A stretch of 64,000 bases of DNA from Teichococcus aestuarii. Lineage in GTDB: Bacteria > Pseudomonadota > Alphaproteobacteria > Acetobacterales > Acetobacteraceae. The translations under genes and the position numbers were made by a program. Where the stretch lies: contig NZ_PDOA01000004.1 of NCBI RefSeq assembly GCF_003116135.1, forward strand, positions 186,001-250,000, read 5' to 3'. Shown here piece after piece: positions 1 to 12,264 of this stretch (positions are counted from its first letter, which is position 1; each line of letters opens with the position of its first letter). Under the pieces are notes generated by a model, which had not been told where the DNA came from, ran no database searches, and saw only the letters and a program-made list of their open reading frames with translations.

Positions 1-250
1 AGGGGATCAGCCGCACCACGCGGCTCTGCCCCGGCTCGAAGCGGATGGCGGTGCCGGCGGGGATGTCGAGCCGCAGGCCACGCGCGGCAGCGCGGTCGAA
101 GTCGAGCGCCGGGTTGGTCTCGAAGAAATGGTAGTGGCTGCCGACCTGCACGGGGCGGTCGCCGGTGTTGGCGACCGTCATCTCCACCGCCTCGCGGCCG
201 GCGTTCAGCACGATCTCGCCGGGGGCGGGGATGATCTCTCCGGGAATCAT
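1..250 (-). CDS. ureB: urease subunit beta, partial (runs off left edge)
   Basis: Urease beta subunit, a small structural subunit of the nickel enzyme that hydrolyses urea to ammonia and CO2 in the cytoplasm. The translation starts [13 protein letters not shown] and contains the family-typical stretches [17 protein letters not shown] and ALDFDR, ending at the window edge in RVVRLIP, so roughly the first 83 residues are present. It starts 11 bp after ureA stops, in the order ureD-ureA-ureB, and ureC is expected beyond the edge. Identification is certain. Only the C-terminal end is missing. Confidence 0.95.
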   Translation of the reverse strand, partial: MIPGEIIPAPGEIVLNAGREAVEMTVANTGDRPVQVGSHYHFFETNPALDFDRAAARGLRLDIPAGTAIRFEPGQSRVVRLIP

Positions 251-261
251 GGCGCCGCTCC

Positions 262-564
262 TCAGCGGATGGGGTTGTGGACGGTGACGAGCTTGGTGCC
301 GTCGGGGAAGGTGGCCTCCACCTGGATGTCGTGAATCATCTCGGGGATGCCCTCCATCACCTGCGCGCGGGTCAGGACGGTGGCGCCGTCGCGCATCAGC
401 TCGGCGACCGTGCGGCCATCCCGCGCGCCCTCCACCACATGGTCGGTGATGAGCGCGATGGCCTCCGGGTGGTTCAGCTTGACGCCGCGCGCCAGGCGCT
501 TGCGGGCCACCTCCGCCGCCATGGCGATCAGCAGCTTGTCCTTTTCGCGGGGGGTCAGGTGCAT
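262..564 (-). CDS. ureA: urease subunit gamma
   Basis: Complete 100-residue urease gamma subunit, the usual length for the separate (non-fused) gamma chain. It starts [20 protein letters not shown] and carries the conserved [21 protein letters not shown] and [20 protein letters not shown] blocks. It forms the (alpha-beta-gamma)3 urease core with UreB and UreC. The gene lies 45 bp downstream of ureD and 11 bp upstream of ureB on the same strand, so it is almost certainly cotranscribed with them and with the sensor kinase and response regulator upstream. Confidence 0.97.
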   Translation of the reverse strand: MHLTPREKDKLLIAMAAEVARKRLARGVKLNHPEAIALITDHVVEGARDGRTVAELMRDGATVLTRAQVMEGIPEMIHDIQVEATFPDGTKLVTVHNPIR

Positions 565-609
565 GGGGCCATCCCTGGAATGCTGGGGCGCATTGTCGCG
601 CGGGGTTGC

Positions 610-1437
<828 letters not shown>

Positions 1438-1495
1438 GCGCGCCCGTTCTGGCAAGGCATCCATCGGCCGGGACGCCAGCAAGAGCCGTGCCGCG

Positions 1496-2400
1496 TCATC
1501 CGCCCAGCACCCGCACCGCCAGCGCCGCGGCCGAGGCACGGTTCTCGACGCCGAGCTTGGTGAACACCGTCTCCAGATGCTTGTTCACCGTGCGCGGGCT
1601 CATCACCAGGATCTCGGCGATGTCGCGGTTGCTCTTGCCGCGGCCGAGCCAGAGCAGCACCTCCGCCTCCCGCGCGGTGAGGCCGAGCCGCTCGCGCAGC
1701 AGCGTCTCCTCCGCGCGCGGGTCGGAGGCGGTGATGCGCAGCAGCAGCTCGTCGGGCGCGATCTGGCCGACATGGTGGAACTCGGCGCGCCGCCCGTCGG
1801 GCAGCGGCACGGGGGGCAGGCGGGGCGCCTCGCCGGGCGCGAGCGGCGCCCAGCCGGGCAGGCGCAGCCCGGCCGGCGCGTCCGCCTCCCCCGTGGCCCC
1901 GGCGGCGCGCAGCAGCCCCGCCGCCTGCGGCGTGGCCCAGAGCAGGATGCCCTCGCGGTCCACCGCCAGCAGGAAGCGCCCTGCGACATCGAGCGCCGCA
2001 TGGGCGCTGCGGGTGAGGCGCGCATTGGCGAGGTGGGCGCTGATGCGCGCCACCACCTCGTCCGGCACCACGGGCTTGATGACGTAGTCCACGCCCCCCG
2101 CGTCGAAGCCGCGCACCACATCCTCGCTCTCGGTCAGGCCGGTCATGAAGATGACGGGCACGGAGAGCAGCGTGGCGTTGCGCTTCATGCGGCGGCAGGC
2201 CTCGAAGCCGTCCATGCCGGGCATCACCGCGTCCATCAGCACGATGTCGGGGGTGATGCGCTCGATGACGGCCATGGCGGCGGCGGCGGATTGCGCCACC
2301 AGCACCATGTAGCCCGCGCCCTCCAGCGTGTCGTTCAGCAGGCCCAGCGTGCCGGGGGCGTCGTCCACCACCAGCACGATGTCGCGCCGTTCCACCAGGC

Positions 2401-2404
<4 letters not shown>
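1496..2404 (-). CDS. NarL/LuxR-family response regulator with central PAS-like region
   Basis: 302-residue response regulator. Residues 8-125 are a receiver domain (acidic pocket VVDDA at 12-16, phospho-acceptor D58 in LMDAVMPG, K110 in VIKPV). Residues 140-230 look like a degenerate PAS module (FLLAVDREGILLWATPQAA). Residues 238-300 are a LuxR/NarL helix-turn-helix with LTAREAEVLLWLGRGKSNRDI and SPRTVNKHLETVFTKLGV. The ATG overlaps the stop of the upstream kinase gene, so the two are translationally coupled and are very likely cognate. It is expected to bind DNA as a dimer. The 7-2-7 palindrome between the kinase gene and urtA is the obvious candidate site (inference). Confidence 0.93.
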
Positions 2405-5856
<3,452 letters not shown>

Positions 5857-5949
5857 ATCGGGGGCTGCGGGGTCCAGGACGAAACGGGGAGAGAGCGGGG
5901 CAGGAGGAGAGTGGGGCGGGGGCGGAGGCAGCGTCAAGCGCCGCCCGCC

Positions 5950-5965
5950 TACGTCATTTGACGTA
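5950..5965. promoter_or_regulatory. 7-2-7 inverted repeat in the kinase/urtA divergent promoter
   Basis: The sequence TACGTCATTTGACGTA is a perfect seven-base inverted repeat (TACGTCA and TGACGTA) separated by two bases. It lies 94 bp from the kinase start and 78 bp from the urtA start, in the only intergenic space shared by the two divergent operons. An overlapping eight-base palindrome, CGTATACG, occupies 5962-5969. Heptamers in inverted orientation with a two-base gap are the known geometry of NarL-class sites, and the adjacent response regulator is of that class. The heptamer agrees with the enteric NarL consensus only at TAC, so binding is inference. Confidence 0.6.
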
Positions 5966-6042
5966 TACGATTCCGCGGGAAGTGACCGGAGATTGGCGCC
6001 CACACGCCAGGCGGCTCCCCGCCGCCCGCAGGAGAGCGACCG

Positions 6043-7290
6043 ATGATCCACCGGACCCCCTTCTCTCGCCGCGCCCTGCTGGCCGGCGCCGCCGGCACGC
6101 TGGCGCTGCCGGCCCTCCGCCCCGCCCTCGCCCAGGGCAGCGGGCCGATCAAGGTGGGCGTGCTGCACTCCCTCTCCGGCACCATGGCGATCAGCGAGAC
6201 GGCGCTGCGCGACACGGTGCTGATGATGGTGGAGGACATCAACGCCAAGGGCGGGCTGCTCGGCCGCAAGGTCGAGGCGGTGGTGGTGGACCCCGCCTCC
6301 AACTGGCCGCTCTTCGCCGAGAAGGCGCGCGAGCTGCTGCAGGTGCACAAGGTGGATGTCACCTTCGGCTGCTGGACCTCGGTCTCCCGCAAGTCGGTGC
6401 TGCCGGTGTTCGAGGAGCTGAACGGCCTGCTCTTCTACCCCGTGCAGTATGAGGGCGAGGAGCAGTCGAAGAACGTCTTCTACACCGGCGCCGCGCCGAA
6501 CCAGCAGGCCATTCCCGCCGTCGAGTACCTGATGAGCGACGATGGCGGCGCCGCCCGCCGCATCGCGCTGCTCGGCACCGACTATGTCTATCCGCGCACC
6601 ACCAACCGCATCCTGCGCGCCTACCTGAACAGCAAGGGCATCGCGGATGCGGACATCCTGGAGGAATACACCCCCTTCGGCCATTCCGACTGGCAGGGCA
6701 TTGTCAGCCGCGTGAAGGCCTTCGCCAACCAGGGCAAGAAGACGGCGATCGTCTCCACCATCAACGGCGACGCCAACGTGCCGTTCTACCGCGAGCTGGG
6801 CAACCAGGGCATCAAGGCCGAGGACATCCCCTCCGTCGCCTTCTCGGTGGGTGAGGAGGAGCTGGCCGGCATCGACACCAGGCCGCTGGTCGGCCACCTG
6901 GCCGCCTGGAACTACTTCATGAGCGTCGAGAGCCCGGTGAACACGGCGTTCAAGGCGATGTGGGCCAGCTACATCAAGAACCCGAAGCGCGTCACCAACG
7001 ACCCCATGGAGGCCACCTACACTGGCTTCCGGATGTGGGCGCAGGCGGTGACGCAGGCCAAGACCACCGCGGTCGATGCCGTGCGCGGCGCCATGTACGG
7101 CCAGAAGGTGGAGGCTCCCTGCGGCTACACCGAGGAGATGTTCGACAACCACCACCTGTCGAAGCCGGTGATGATCGGCGAGATCATGGAGAACGGCCAG
7201 TTCAACGTCGTCTACAAGACGCCGACGGCGATCAAGGCCGAGAACTGGTCGCCCTTCATTCCCGAGAACGCCAACCGCCGCAAGGGCTGA
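6043..7290 (+). CDS. urtA: urea ABC transporter substrate-binding protein
   Basis: 415-residue periplasmic receptor of the urea importer UrtABCDE. The N-terminus has a twin-arginine signal (SRRALLAGAAGTLALPAL, cleaved near ALAQ), followed by the family opening IKVGVLHSLSGTMAISE and blocks such as LLQVHKVDVTFGCWTSVSRKSVLPV and LLFYPVQYEGEE. This is the FmdD/UrtA branch of the Leu/Ile/Val receptor family. The ribosome-binding site GGAGAG lies about 10 bp upstream. It is the first gene of urtABCDE, divergent from the sensor kinase-urease operon, and is followed by a strong hairpin that probably keeps urtA expression above that of the membrane genes. Confidence 0.97.
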   Translation: MIHRTPFSRRALLAGAAGTLALPALRPALAQGSGPIKVGVLHSLSGTMAISETALRDTVLMMVEDINAKGGLLGRKVEAVVVDPASNWPLFAEKARELLQVHKVDVTFGCWTSVSRKSVLPVFEELNGLLFYPVQYEGEEQSKNVFYTGAAPNQQAIPAVEYLMSDDGGAARRIALLGTDYVYPRTTNRILRAYLNSKGIADADILEEYTPFGHSDWQGIVSRVKAFANQGKKTAIVSTINGDANVPFYRELGNQGIKAEDIPSVAFSVGEEELAGIDTRPLVGHLAAWNYFMSVESPVNTAFKAMWASYIKNPKRVTNDPMEATYTGFRMWAQAVTQAKTTAVDAVRGAMYGQKVEAPCGYTEEMFDNHHLSKPVMIGEIMENGQFNVVYKTPTAIKAENWSPFIPENANRRKG

Positions 7291-7329
7291 GCCCCCCTCC
7301 TGACTGACAGACAAAAGATTGGGGGGTGC

Positions 7330-7360
7330 GGGGGGAAATTCCTTTCCCCCCGTCTTTTCT
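7330..7360 (+). terminator. intra-operon hairpin between urtA and urtB
   Basis: A nine-base-pair perfect stem (GGGGGGAAA pairing with TTTCCCCCC, loop TTCC, 7330-7351) is followed by the T-rich run GTCTTTTCTTT. It sits 40 bp after the urtA stop and 28 bp before urtB. Within an ABC operon such a hairpin usually acts as a partial terminator or 3' stabiliser, giving more binding protein than permease. It belongs to the recurring GC-hairpin family seen elsewhere in this window. Confidence 0.7.
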
Positions 7361-7378
7361 TTGCCGCGAGGGAAACCG

Positions 7379-8899
7379 ATGCTGCGATCACTCCTGGTCC
7401 TGCTGTTGCTGCTGGCCGCGCCGGCCCGCGCGCAGGACGCCTTCACCGATGCGCTGAGGGGCCTCGGCGGCAATTTCCAGTCCCAGGCCGAGGCGGTGGA
7501 GAAGCTGGGCGCGCTGGGCGACCCGCGCGCCCTGCCGCTGCTCCAGGCGCTGGCCGAGGGCCGCCTGGTGAAGACCGCCGATGGCACCGTGCAGCTCCGC
7601 GAGGGCGATGCCGGCGAGCCGGTGCGCATCAACAACCGGGTGCGCGTGGCGCTGCGCGGTGCGCTGGGCCGGCTGCAACTGCTCTCGCCCGTGGAGGCGG
7701 AGCGCGCCGCCGCGGCGGACGGCCTGTTCCGCAGCCGCAGCCCCGAGAACATCCCGCTGCTGGAGGATGCGCTGGGGCGTGAATCCTCGCCCGCCGTGCG
7801 GGAGCGGATGGCGCTGGCGCTGGCCGCCTCGCGCCTCGCCGCGCCGCAGGAGGGGGTGAAGCGGCAGGGCATCCTGGTCCTGGCCGAGGGTGGCTCGGCC
7901 GTGGCGCGCGGCCTGCTGCTGGAGGCGCGTGCCGCCCATCCGGCCCTGGCGCCCGAGATCGACGCCGCCATCGCCGCCATCGACCGCCGGCTGATGCTGA
8001 AGACCGCCGCCGAGACCGCCTTCCAGGGCCTCTCGCTCGGCTCCGTGCTGCTGCTGGCGGCGCTGGGCCTCGCCGTCACCTTCGGGGTGATGGGCGTCAT
8101 CAACATGGCGCATGGCGAGATGGTGATGCTCGGCGCCTACACCACGGTGATGGTGCAGGAGGCGCTGCGCGGCATCCCGGCCCTGGCACCCCTCTCCCTG
8201 CCGCTCTCGGTGCCCGCCGCCTTCCTGGTGACGGCGGCGGTGGGCGTGGCGCTGGAGCGCGGGCTGATCCGCCATCTCTACGGCCGCCCGCTGGAGACGC
8301 TGCTGATGACCTTCGGCGTCGGCATGATCATCCAGCAGGCGGTGCGGCTGATCTTCGGCGCGCAGAACCGCGAGGTGCTGAGCCCCGCCTGGATGCAGGG
8401 CACGCTGAGCCTGCCCGGCGGCATCGAGATCACGCAGAACCGGCTCTGGATCATCCTCTTCGCGCTTGCCGTGCTCGGCATCACCATCGCCGCCATCCGC
8501 TTCACCCGCTTCGGGCTGGAGATGCGGGCGGTGGTGCAGAACCGGCGCATCGCCGCCACCATGGGCATCCGCACGGGCCGGGTGGACGCGATGACCTTCG
8601 CCTTCGGCTCCGGCATCGCCGGCATGGCGGGGGTGGCGGTGAGCCAGATCGACAATGTCTCGCCCAATCTCGGCACCGGCTACATCATCGACAGCTTCAT
8701 GGTGGTGGTGTTCGGCGGCGTCGGTTCCCTCGCCGGCACCATGATCGGCGCCTTCACCCTGGGCATCGTCAACAAGATGCTGGAGCCCTGGGCAGGCGCG
8801 GTGCTGGCCAAGATCGCCGTGCTCGTCGGCATCATGCTGTTCATCCAGCGGCGGCCGAAAGGGCTGTTCGCGCTGAAGGGAAGGGCGGCCGAGCCATGA
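7379..8899 (+). CDS. urtB: urea ABC transporter permease UrtB
   Basis: 506-residue permease, long for a LivH-type protein because of a UrtB-type N-terminal extension. The first 20 residues are a signal peptide (LLVLLLLLAAPARA). Residues 20-210 form a periplasmic helical region with HEAT-like features. The membrane part follows from about 220, including LSLGSVLLLAALGLAVTFGVMGVINMAHGEM, the branched-chain permease signature. The start MLRSLLVL at 7379 is chosen for the signal peptide and the preceding GAGGGAAACCG. It pairs with UrtC in the inner membrane. Its stop overlaps urtC by four bases. Confidence 0.96.
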   Translation: MLRSLLVLLLLLAAPARAQDAFTDALRGLGGNFQSQAEAVEKLGALGDPRALPLLQALAEGRLVKTADGTVQLREGDAGEPVRINNRVRVALRGALGRLQLLSPVEAERAAAADGLFRSRSPENIPLLEDALGRESSPAVRERMALALAASRLAAPQEGVKRQGILVLAEGGSAVARGLLLEARAAHPALAPEIDAAIAAIDRRLMLKTAAETAFQGLSLGSVLLLAALGLAVTFGVMGVINMAHGEMVMLGAYTTVMVQEALRGIPALAPLSLPLSVPAAFLVTAAVGVALERGLIRHLYGRPLETLLMTFGVGMIIQQAVRLIFGAQNREVLSPAWMQGTLSLPGGIEITQNRLWIILFALAVLGITIAAIRFTRFGLEMRAVVQNRRIAATMGIRTGRVDAMTFAFGSGIAGMAGVAVSQIDNVSPNLGTGYIIDSFMVVVFGGVGSLAGTMIGAFTLGIVNKMLEPWAGAVLAKIAVLVGIMLFIQRRPKGLFALKGRAAEP

Positions 8900-9996
8900 G
8901 CGCCACCATCTCCATGGGCCAGCGCCTGCGCCCCGGTTCCGCGACCATCCTGCGCGGCATCCTGCTCGCCGGGCTGGCCATCCTGGCCATGCTGCCGGTG
9001 CTGAACCGGCTGCCGCCGGAGTCCGCCCTGTATGTCTCGGATTTCGTCGTCTCGGTCTCCGGCAAGTGGATCTGCTACGCCATCCTGGCGCTCGCCATCG
9101 ACCTCGCCTGGGGCTATGCGGGCATCCTCAGCCTCGGGCATGGCGCCTTCTTCGCGCTGGGCGGCTATGCCATCGGCATGCACCTGATGCGGATGATCGG
9201 GCCGCGCGGCGTCTATGGCCACCCGGTGCTGCCGGATTTCATGGTGTTCCTCGGCTACACCGAGCTGCCCTGGACCTGGTGGGGGTTCTCGAGTTTTCCC
9301 TTCGCCTTCGCCATGGCGCTCGTCGTGCCGGGGCTGCTGGCGGGGGTGGTGGGCTACCTTGCCTTCCGCAGCCGCATCACCGGCGTCTATCTCAGCATCA
9401 TCACCCAAGCGATGACCTATGCGCTGATGCTGGCCTTCTTCCGCAACGACATGGGCTTCGGCGGCAACAACGGCTTCACCGACTTCAAGGAGCTGCTGGG
9501 CATGCCGCTGAACACCAGCGGCGCCCGCGCCCTGCTGTTCTACGCCGCGCTGATCGCGCTCGGCGGGGCGCTGCTGCTCTGCGCGCATCTCACCCGCTCC
9601 AAGCTCGGCCGCGTGCTGGTGGCGGTGCGCGACGCCGAGAGCCGGGTGCGCTTCCTGGGCTACGACACGGTGCGGGTGAAGCTCACGGTGTTCGTCCTCT
9701 CCGCCATGCTGGCGGGGCTTGCGGGGGCGCTCTACACGCCGCTCGTCGGCATCATCAACCCCGGCGAGTTCAGCCCCGGCAACTCGATCGAGGCGGTGGT
9801 GTGGGTGGCGGTCGGCGGGCGCGGCACGCTGGTGGGGGCGCTGGTCGGCGCCTTCTCGGTGAACGCCATCAAGACCTGGCTCACCTCCTTCGCGCCCGAC
9901 CTCTGGCTGTTCGTCCTCGGCGGGCTGTTCGTGGCGGTGACGCTGTTCCTGCCGCGCGGCATCGTCGGCCTGCTGCACAAGGGAGACGGCAAGTGA
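8896..9996 (+). CDS. urtC: urea ABC transporter permease UrtC
   Basis: 366-residue LivM-type permease, the second membrane subunit of the urea importer. Characteristic segments are LAWGYAGILSLGHGAFFALGGYA, FFRNDMGFGGNNGFTDF (typical of UrtC) and VAVRDAESRVRFLGYDTVRVKLTVFVLSAMLAGLAGALY. It starts with an ATGA overlap with urtB and ends overlapping the GTG start of urtD, so urtBCD are translationally coupled. Confidence 0.96.
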   Translation: MSATISMGQRLRPGSATILRGILLAGLAILAMLPVLNRLPPESALYVSDFVVSVSGKWICYAILALAIDLAWGYAGILSLGHGAFFALGGYAIGMHLMRMIGPRGVYGHPVLPDFMVFLGYTELPWTWWGFSSFPFAFAMALVVPGLLAGVVGYLAFRSRITGVYLSIITQAMTYALMLAFFRNDMGFGGNNGFTDFKELLGMPLNTSGARALLFYAALIALGGALLLCAHLTRSKLGRVLVAVRDAESRVRFLGYDTVRVKLTVFVLSAMLAGLAGALYTPLVGIINPGEFSPGNSIEAVVWVAVGGRGTLVGALVGAFSVNAIKTWLTSFAPDLWLFVLGGLFVAVTLFLPRGIVGLLHKGDGK

Positions 9997-10730
9997 AGGG
10001 CGCGCGCCTCTATCTCGACGGCGTCTCGGTCGTGTTCGACGGCTTCCGGGCGCTGAACAACCTTTCCCTCATCGTCGAGCCGGGGGAGTTGCGGGCCATC
10101 ATCGGCCCCAACGGCGCCGGCAAGACGACGATGATGGACATCATCACCGGCAAGACCCGCCCCACCGCCGGCACCGTCACCTTCGGCGAACGCGACCTGA
10201 CGAAGCTGGACGAGGCGACCATCGCCAATCTCGGCATCGGCCGGAAGTTCCAGAAGCCCACGGTGTTCGACGCGCTAACGGTGTTCGAGAACCTCGAACT
10301 CGCGCTGAAGGCGCCGCGCGACCCGTGGTCCTGCCTGCGCTGGGTGCTGGGCCAGGAGGCCCGCAAGAAGATCGAGGCGACACTGGAGGAAATCGGCCTG
10401 GCCGAGCGGGCGCAGGACCGCGCCGCCATCCTCTCGCACGGCCAGCGGCAATGGCTGGAGATCGGCATGCTGCTGATGCAGGAGCCGCAGCTGCTGCTGG
10501 TGGACGAGCCGGTCGCCGGCATGACCGACCAGGAGACGGAGCACACGGCTGGCCTGTTGCGCCGCATCGCGGGCACGCGCAGCGTGGTGGTGGTGGAGCA
10601 CGATCTGGAGTTCGTCCGCGCGCTGGGCGAGAAGGTCACCGTGCTGTGCGAGGGCGCGGTGCTGTCCGAAGGCAGCATCGACCATGTGCAGAACGACCCG
10701 CGTGTCATCGAAGTCTATCTGGGGCGCTGA
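9993..10730 (+). CDS. urtD: urea ABC transporter ATP-binding protein UrtD
   Basis: 245-residue ATPase of the LivG type. It starts with GTG (VKGARLYLDGVSVVFDGF), overlapping the urtC stop. Motifs are Walker A GPNGAGKTT, Q-loop region GRKFQKPTVFDALTVFENL, signature LSHGQRQWLEIGML, Walker B LLLVDEPVAGM and switch histidine VVVEHDLEFV. The LSHGQ variant of the signature is normal for UrtD. It powers urea import together with UrtE, three bases downstream. Confidence 0.96.
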   Translation: MKGARLYLDGVSVVFDGFRALNNLSLIVEPGELRAIIGPNGAGKTTMMDIITGKTRPTAGTVTFGERDLTKLDEATIANLGIGRKFQKPTVFDALTVFENLELALKAPRDPWSCLRWVLGQEARKKIEATLEEIGLAERAQDRAAILSHGQRQWLEIGMLLMQEPQLLLVDEPVAGMTDQETEHTAGLLRRIAGTRSVVVVEHDLEFVRALGEKVTVLCEGAVLSEGSIDHVQNDPRVIEVYLGR

Positions 10731-10733
10731 ACG

Positions 10734-11426
10734 ATGCTGCGTGTTGAGAACATCGATCTCTTCTACGGCGCCAGCCGGGCGCTGCGCGGCGTTTCCCTCG
10801 GTGCCGATCCTGGCTCCATCACCTGCGTGCTGGGGCGCAACGGGGTCGGCAAGTCGTCGCTGATGCGCGCCATCGTCGGGCTGGAGCGGATCAGGGGCGG
10901 GCGGATCGTCTGGGAGGGGAAGGACGTCTCCACCCTCTCCGCCGCCGACCGGGCGCGGGCCGGCATCGGCTACGTGCCGCAGGGGCGGGAGATCTTCCCG
11001 TTCCTCACCGTGCGGGAGAACCTGGAAACCGCGCTGGCCGCCGCACCGCGCGGCGCCAAGGTGCCGGACGACATCTTCGAGCTGTTCCCGATCCTGAAGC
11101 AGTTCCTGCGGCGGCGGGGGGGAGACCTCTCGGGCGGGCAGCAGCAGCAGCTCGCCATCGCCCGCGCGCTCACCGCCCGGCCCCGCCTGCTGATCCTGGA
11201 CGAGCCGACCGAGGGCATCCAGCCCAATGTCATCAAGGACATCGCCCGCGTCATCAGCCTGCTGGCGCGCAGCCGCAACATGGCGGTGGTGCTGGTCGAG
11301 CAGTATTACGAGTTCGCCCGCGAACTGGGTGACCAGCTCGCCATCATGGTGCGGGGCGAGGTGGCGCTCTCCGGCCTTTCCGGCTCCCTGGAGGAGGAGG
11401 CGGTGCGGCGGCTGCTGACGGTGTAA
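10734..11426 (+). CDS. urtE: urea ABC transporter ATP-binding protein UrtE
   Basis: 230-residue LivF-type ATPase, last gene of urtABCDE. Motifs are Walker A GRNGVGKSS, GYVPQGREIFPFLTVRENL, signature LSGGQQQQLAIARAL, Walker B LLILDEPTEGIQPNVI and switch VVLVEQYYEFA. The EGIQP sequence after Walker B is typical of UrtE. It starts three bases after urtD stops. Downstream is a structured extragenic element likely to end the transcript. Confidence 0.96.
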   Translation: MLRVENIDLFYGASRALRGVSLGADPGSITCVLGRNGVGKSSLMRAIVGLERIRGGRIVWEGKDVSTLSAADRARAGIGYVPQGREIFPFLTVRENLETALAAAPRGAKVPDDIFELFPILKQFLRRRGGDLSGGQQQQLAIARALTARPRLLILDEPTEGIQPNVIKDIARVISLLARSRNMAVVLVEQYYEFARELGDQLAIMVRGEVALSGLSGSLEEEAVRRLLTV

Positions 11427-11429
11427 GTT

Positions 11430-11544
11430 CTTCTTTTTCTGAAGAAAAAGAAGCAAAAAGACTTTTCGAGTTTGGGGTGCGCCGGCTGCATGCGCACCGC
11501 CAAACGGACAAAAGTTTTTTGGTTCTTTTTTCCAAAAAAGAACC
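11430..11544. repeat. three-hairpin extragenic element after urtE
   Basis: A 115-bp intergenic unit made almost wholly of inverted repeats. Hairpin 1 (11430-11453) has ten-base arms CTTCTTTTTC and GAAAAAGAAG. Hairpin 2 (11461-11515) is an imperfect cruciform whose arms pair in three blocks: ACTTTT, GTTTGG and GTGCG on the left, CGCAC, CCAAAC and AAAAGT on the right. Hairpin 3 (11521-11544) has eleven-base arms GGTTCTTTTTT and AAAAAAGAACC. The A/T-rich outer stems stand out in a very GC-rich region. It may end urtABCDE transcription, and may be a REP-like or MITE-like unit. No target duplication or transposase is visible. Confidence 0.75.
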
Positions 11545-11567
11545 CCTTCCTTCTCCCGGCTTCCCTG

Positions 11568-11594
11568 GCAACTGAGACATGCTATAGCAGTTGC
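11568..11594. promoter_or_regulatory. palindromic operator candidate at the GntR gene start
   Basis: Nested dyads immediately before the GTG start of the GntR gene: outer arms GCAACTG and CAGTTGC (11568-11574 and 11588-11594) and an inner perfect palindrome TGCTATAGCA (11580-11589). The position, ending two bases before the start codon, suggests autoregulation. TATAGC may also serve as part of a -10 element. No binding evidence exists. Confidence 0.5.
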
Positions 11595-11595
11595 C

Positions 11596-12264
11596 GTGCA
11601 AACCCTCCTGCTCTCCGCCGACGATCTGGCCTCGCTCGCCACTCGCGTCTATGTGCGGCTGCGCGATGCCATCGCCGAGGGGCGGCTGGCGGCGGGGGAG
11701 CGCCTTTCCGAGCGGGGCCTGGCCGAGAGCTTCGGCGTCTCGCCCGCCCCGGTGCGGGATGCGCTGCACCGGCTGGAGGCGGAGGGGCTTGTCACCACAC
11801 TGCCGCGGCGCGGCAGCTTCGTGGCCGATCTCGGCCCGGCCAAGCTGCGCCAGATGGGCCGGCTGCGCGCCGCGCTGGAGGGGGTGGCCGCGGGCTTCGC
11901 CGCCGAGCAGGCGACGCCCGCCCAGGCCGCGGCGCTGCGCCGCCGCCTGCACGCCGTGCGCGACGCCACGGAGGCCGGCGACCTCGCCGCCCTGGCCGCC
12001 GCGAACGATGCGCTGCACGCCGCCATCCTCGCCATCGCCGACCATGCCGTGCTGGCGCGCCACCTGGAGGCGCTGCGCGGCTACGACCATGTCACGCGCC
12101 GCCGCATCCTCGCGGCAGCGCCGGAGGAACCGCGCCGGGCCTTGCGCGAGCACGCCGGCATCGTCTCCGCCATAAGGCGGGGGGATGCCGCGCGCGCCGA
12201 GGCGCGGATGCGCGCGCACACGCTGCGCTCGCTCAGCCAGATCGTGGAGGACACCAAGCCATGA
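11596..12264 (+). CDS. GntR-family (FCD) transcriptional regulator
   Basis: 222-residue regulator starting with GTG. Residues 15-75 form a winged helix-turn-helix (LRDAIAEGRLAAGERLSERGLAESFGVSPAPVRDALHRLEAEGLV), and the rest is an all-helical FCD ligand-binding domain with acidic and histidine residues (for example NDALHAAI and REHAGIVSAIRRGDAARAE). FCD regulators usually sense organic or sugar acids and repress adjacent catabolic genes. Its stop overlaps the start of the downstream DHDPS-family gene (ATGA), so it is in that operon. Likely targets are this operon and the divergent UxaA-type and TRAP receptor genes. Confidence 0.92.
   Translation: MQTLLLSADDLASLATRVYVRLRDAIAEGRLAAGERLSERGLAESFGVSPAPVRDALHRLEAEGLVTTLPRRGSFVADLGPAKLRQMGRLRAALEGVAAGFAAEQATPAQAAALRRRLHAVRDATEAGDLAALAAANDALHAAILAIADHAVLARHLEALRGYDHVTRRRILAAAPEEPRRALREHAGIVSAIRRGDAARAEARMRAHTLRSLSQIVEDTKP

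Noticed and set aside
5966-6042. Sigma-54/NtrC control site for urtA
   Set aside because: No GG-N10-GC promoter core and no NtrC-type dyad could be aligned; TGGCG/CGCCA near 5995-6010 has the wrong spacing.
5857-8106. Upstream extension of the kinase frame to 1901 codons
   Set aside because: The extension runs antisense through urtA and urtB and across the divergent promoter. The homologous protein begins at MATRQRILRI.
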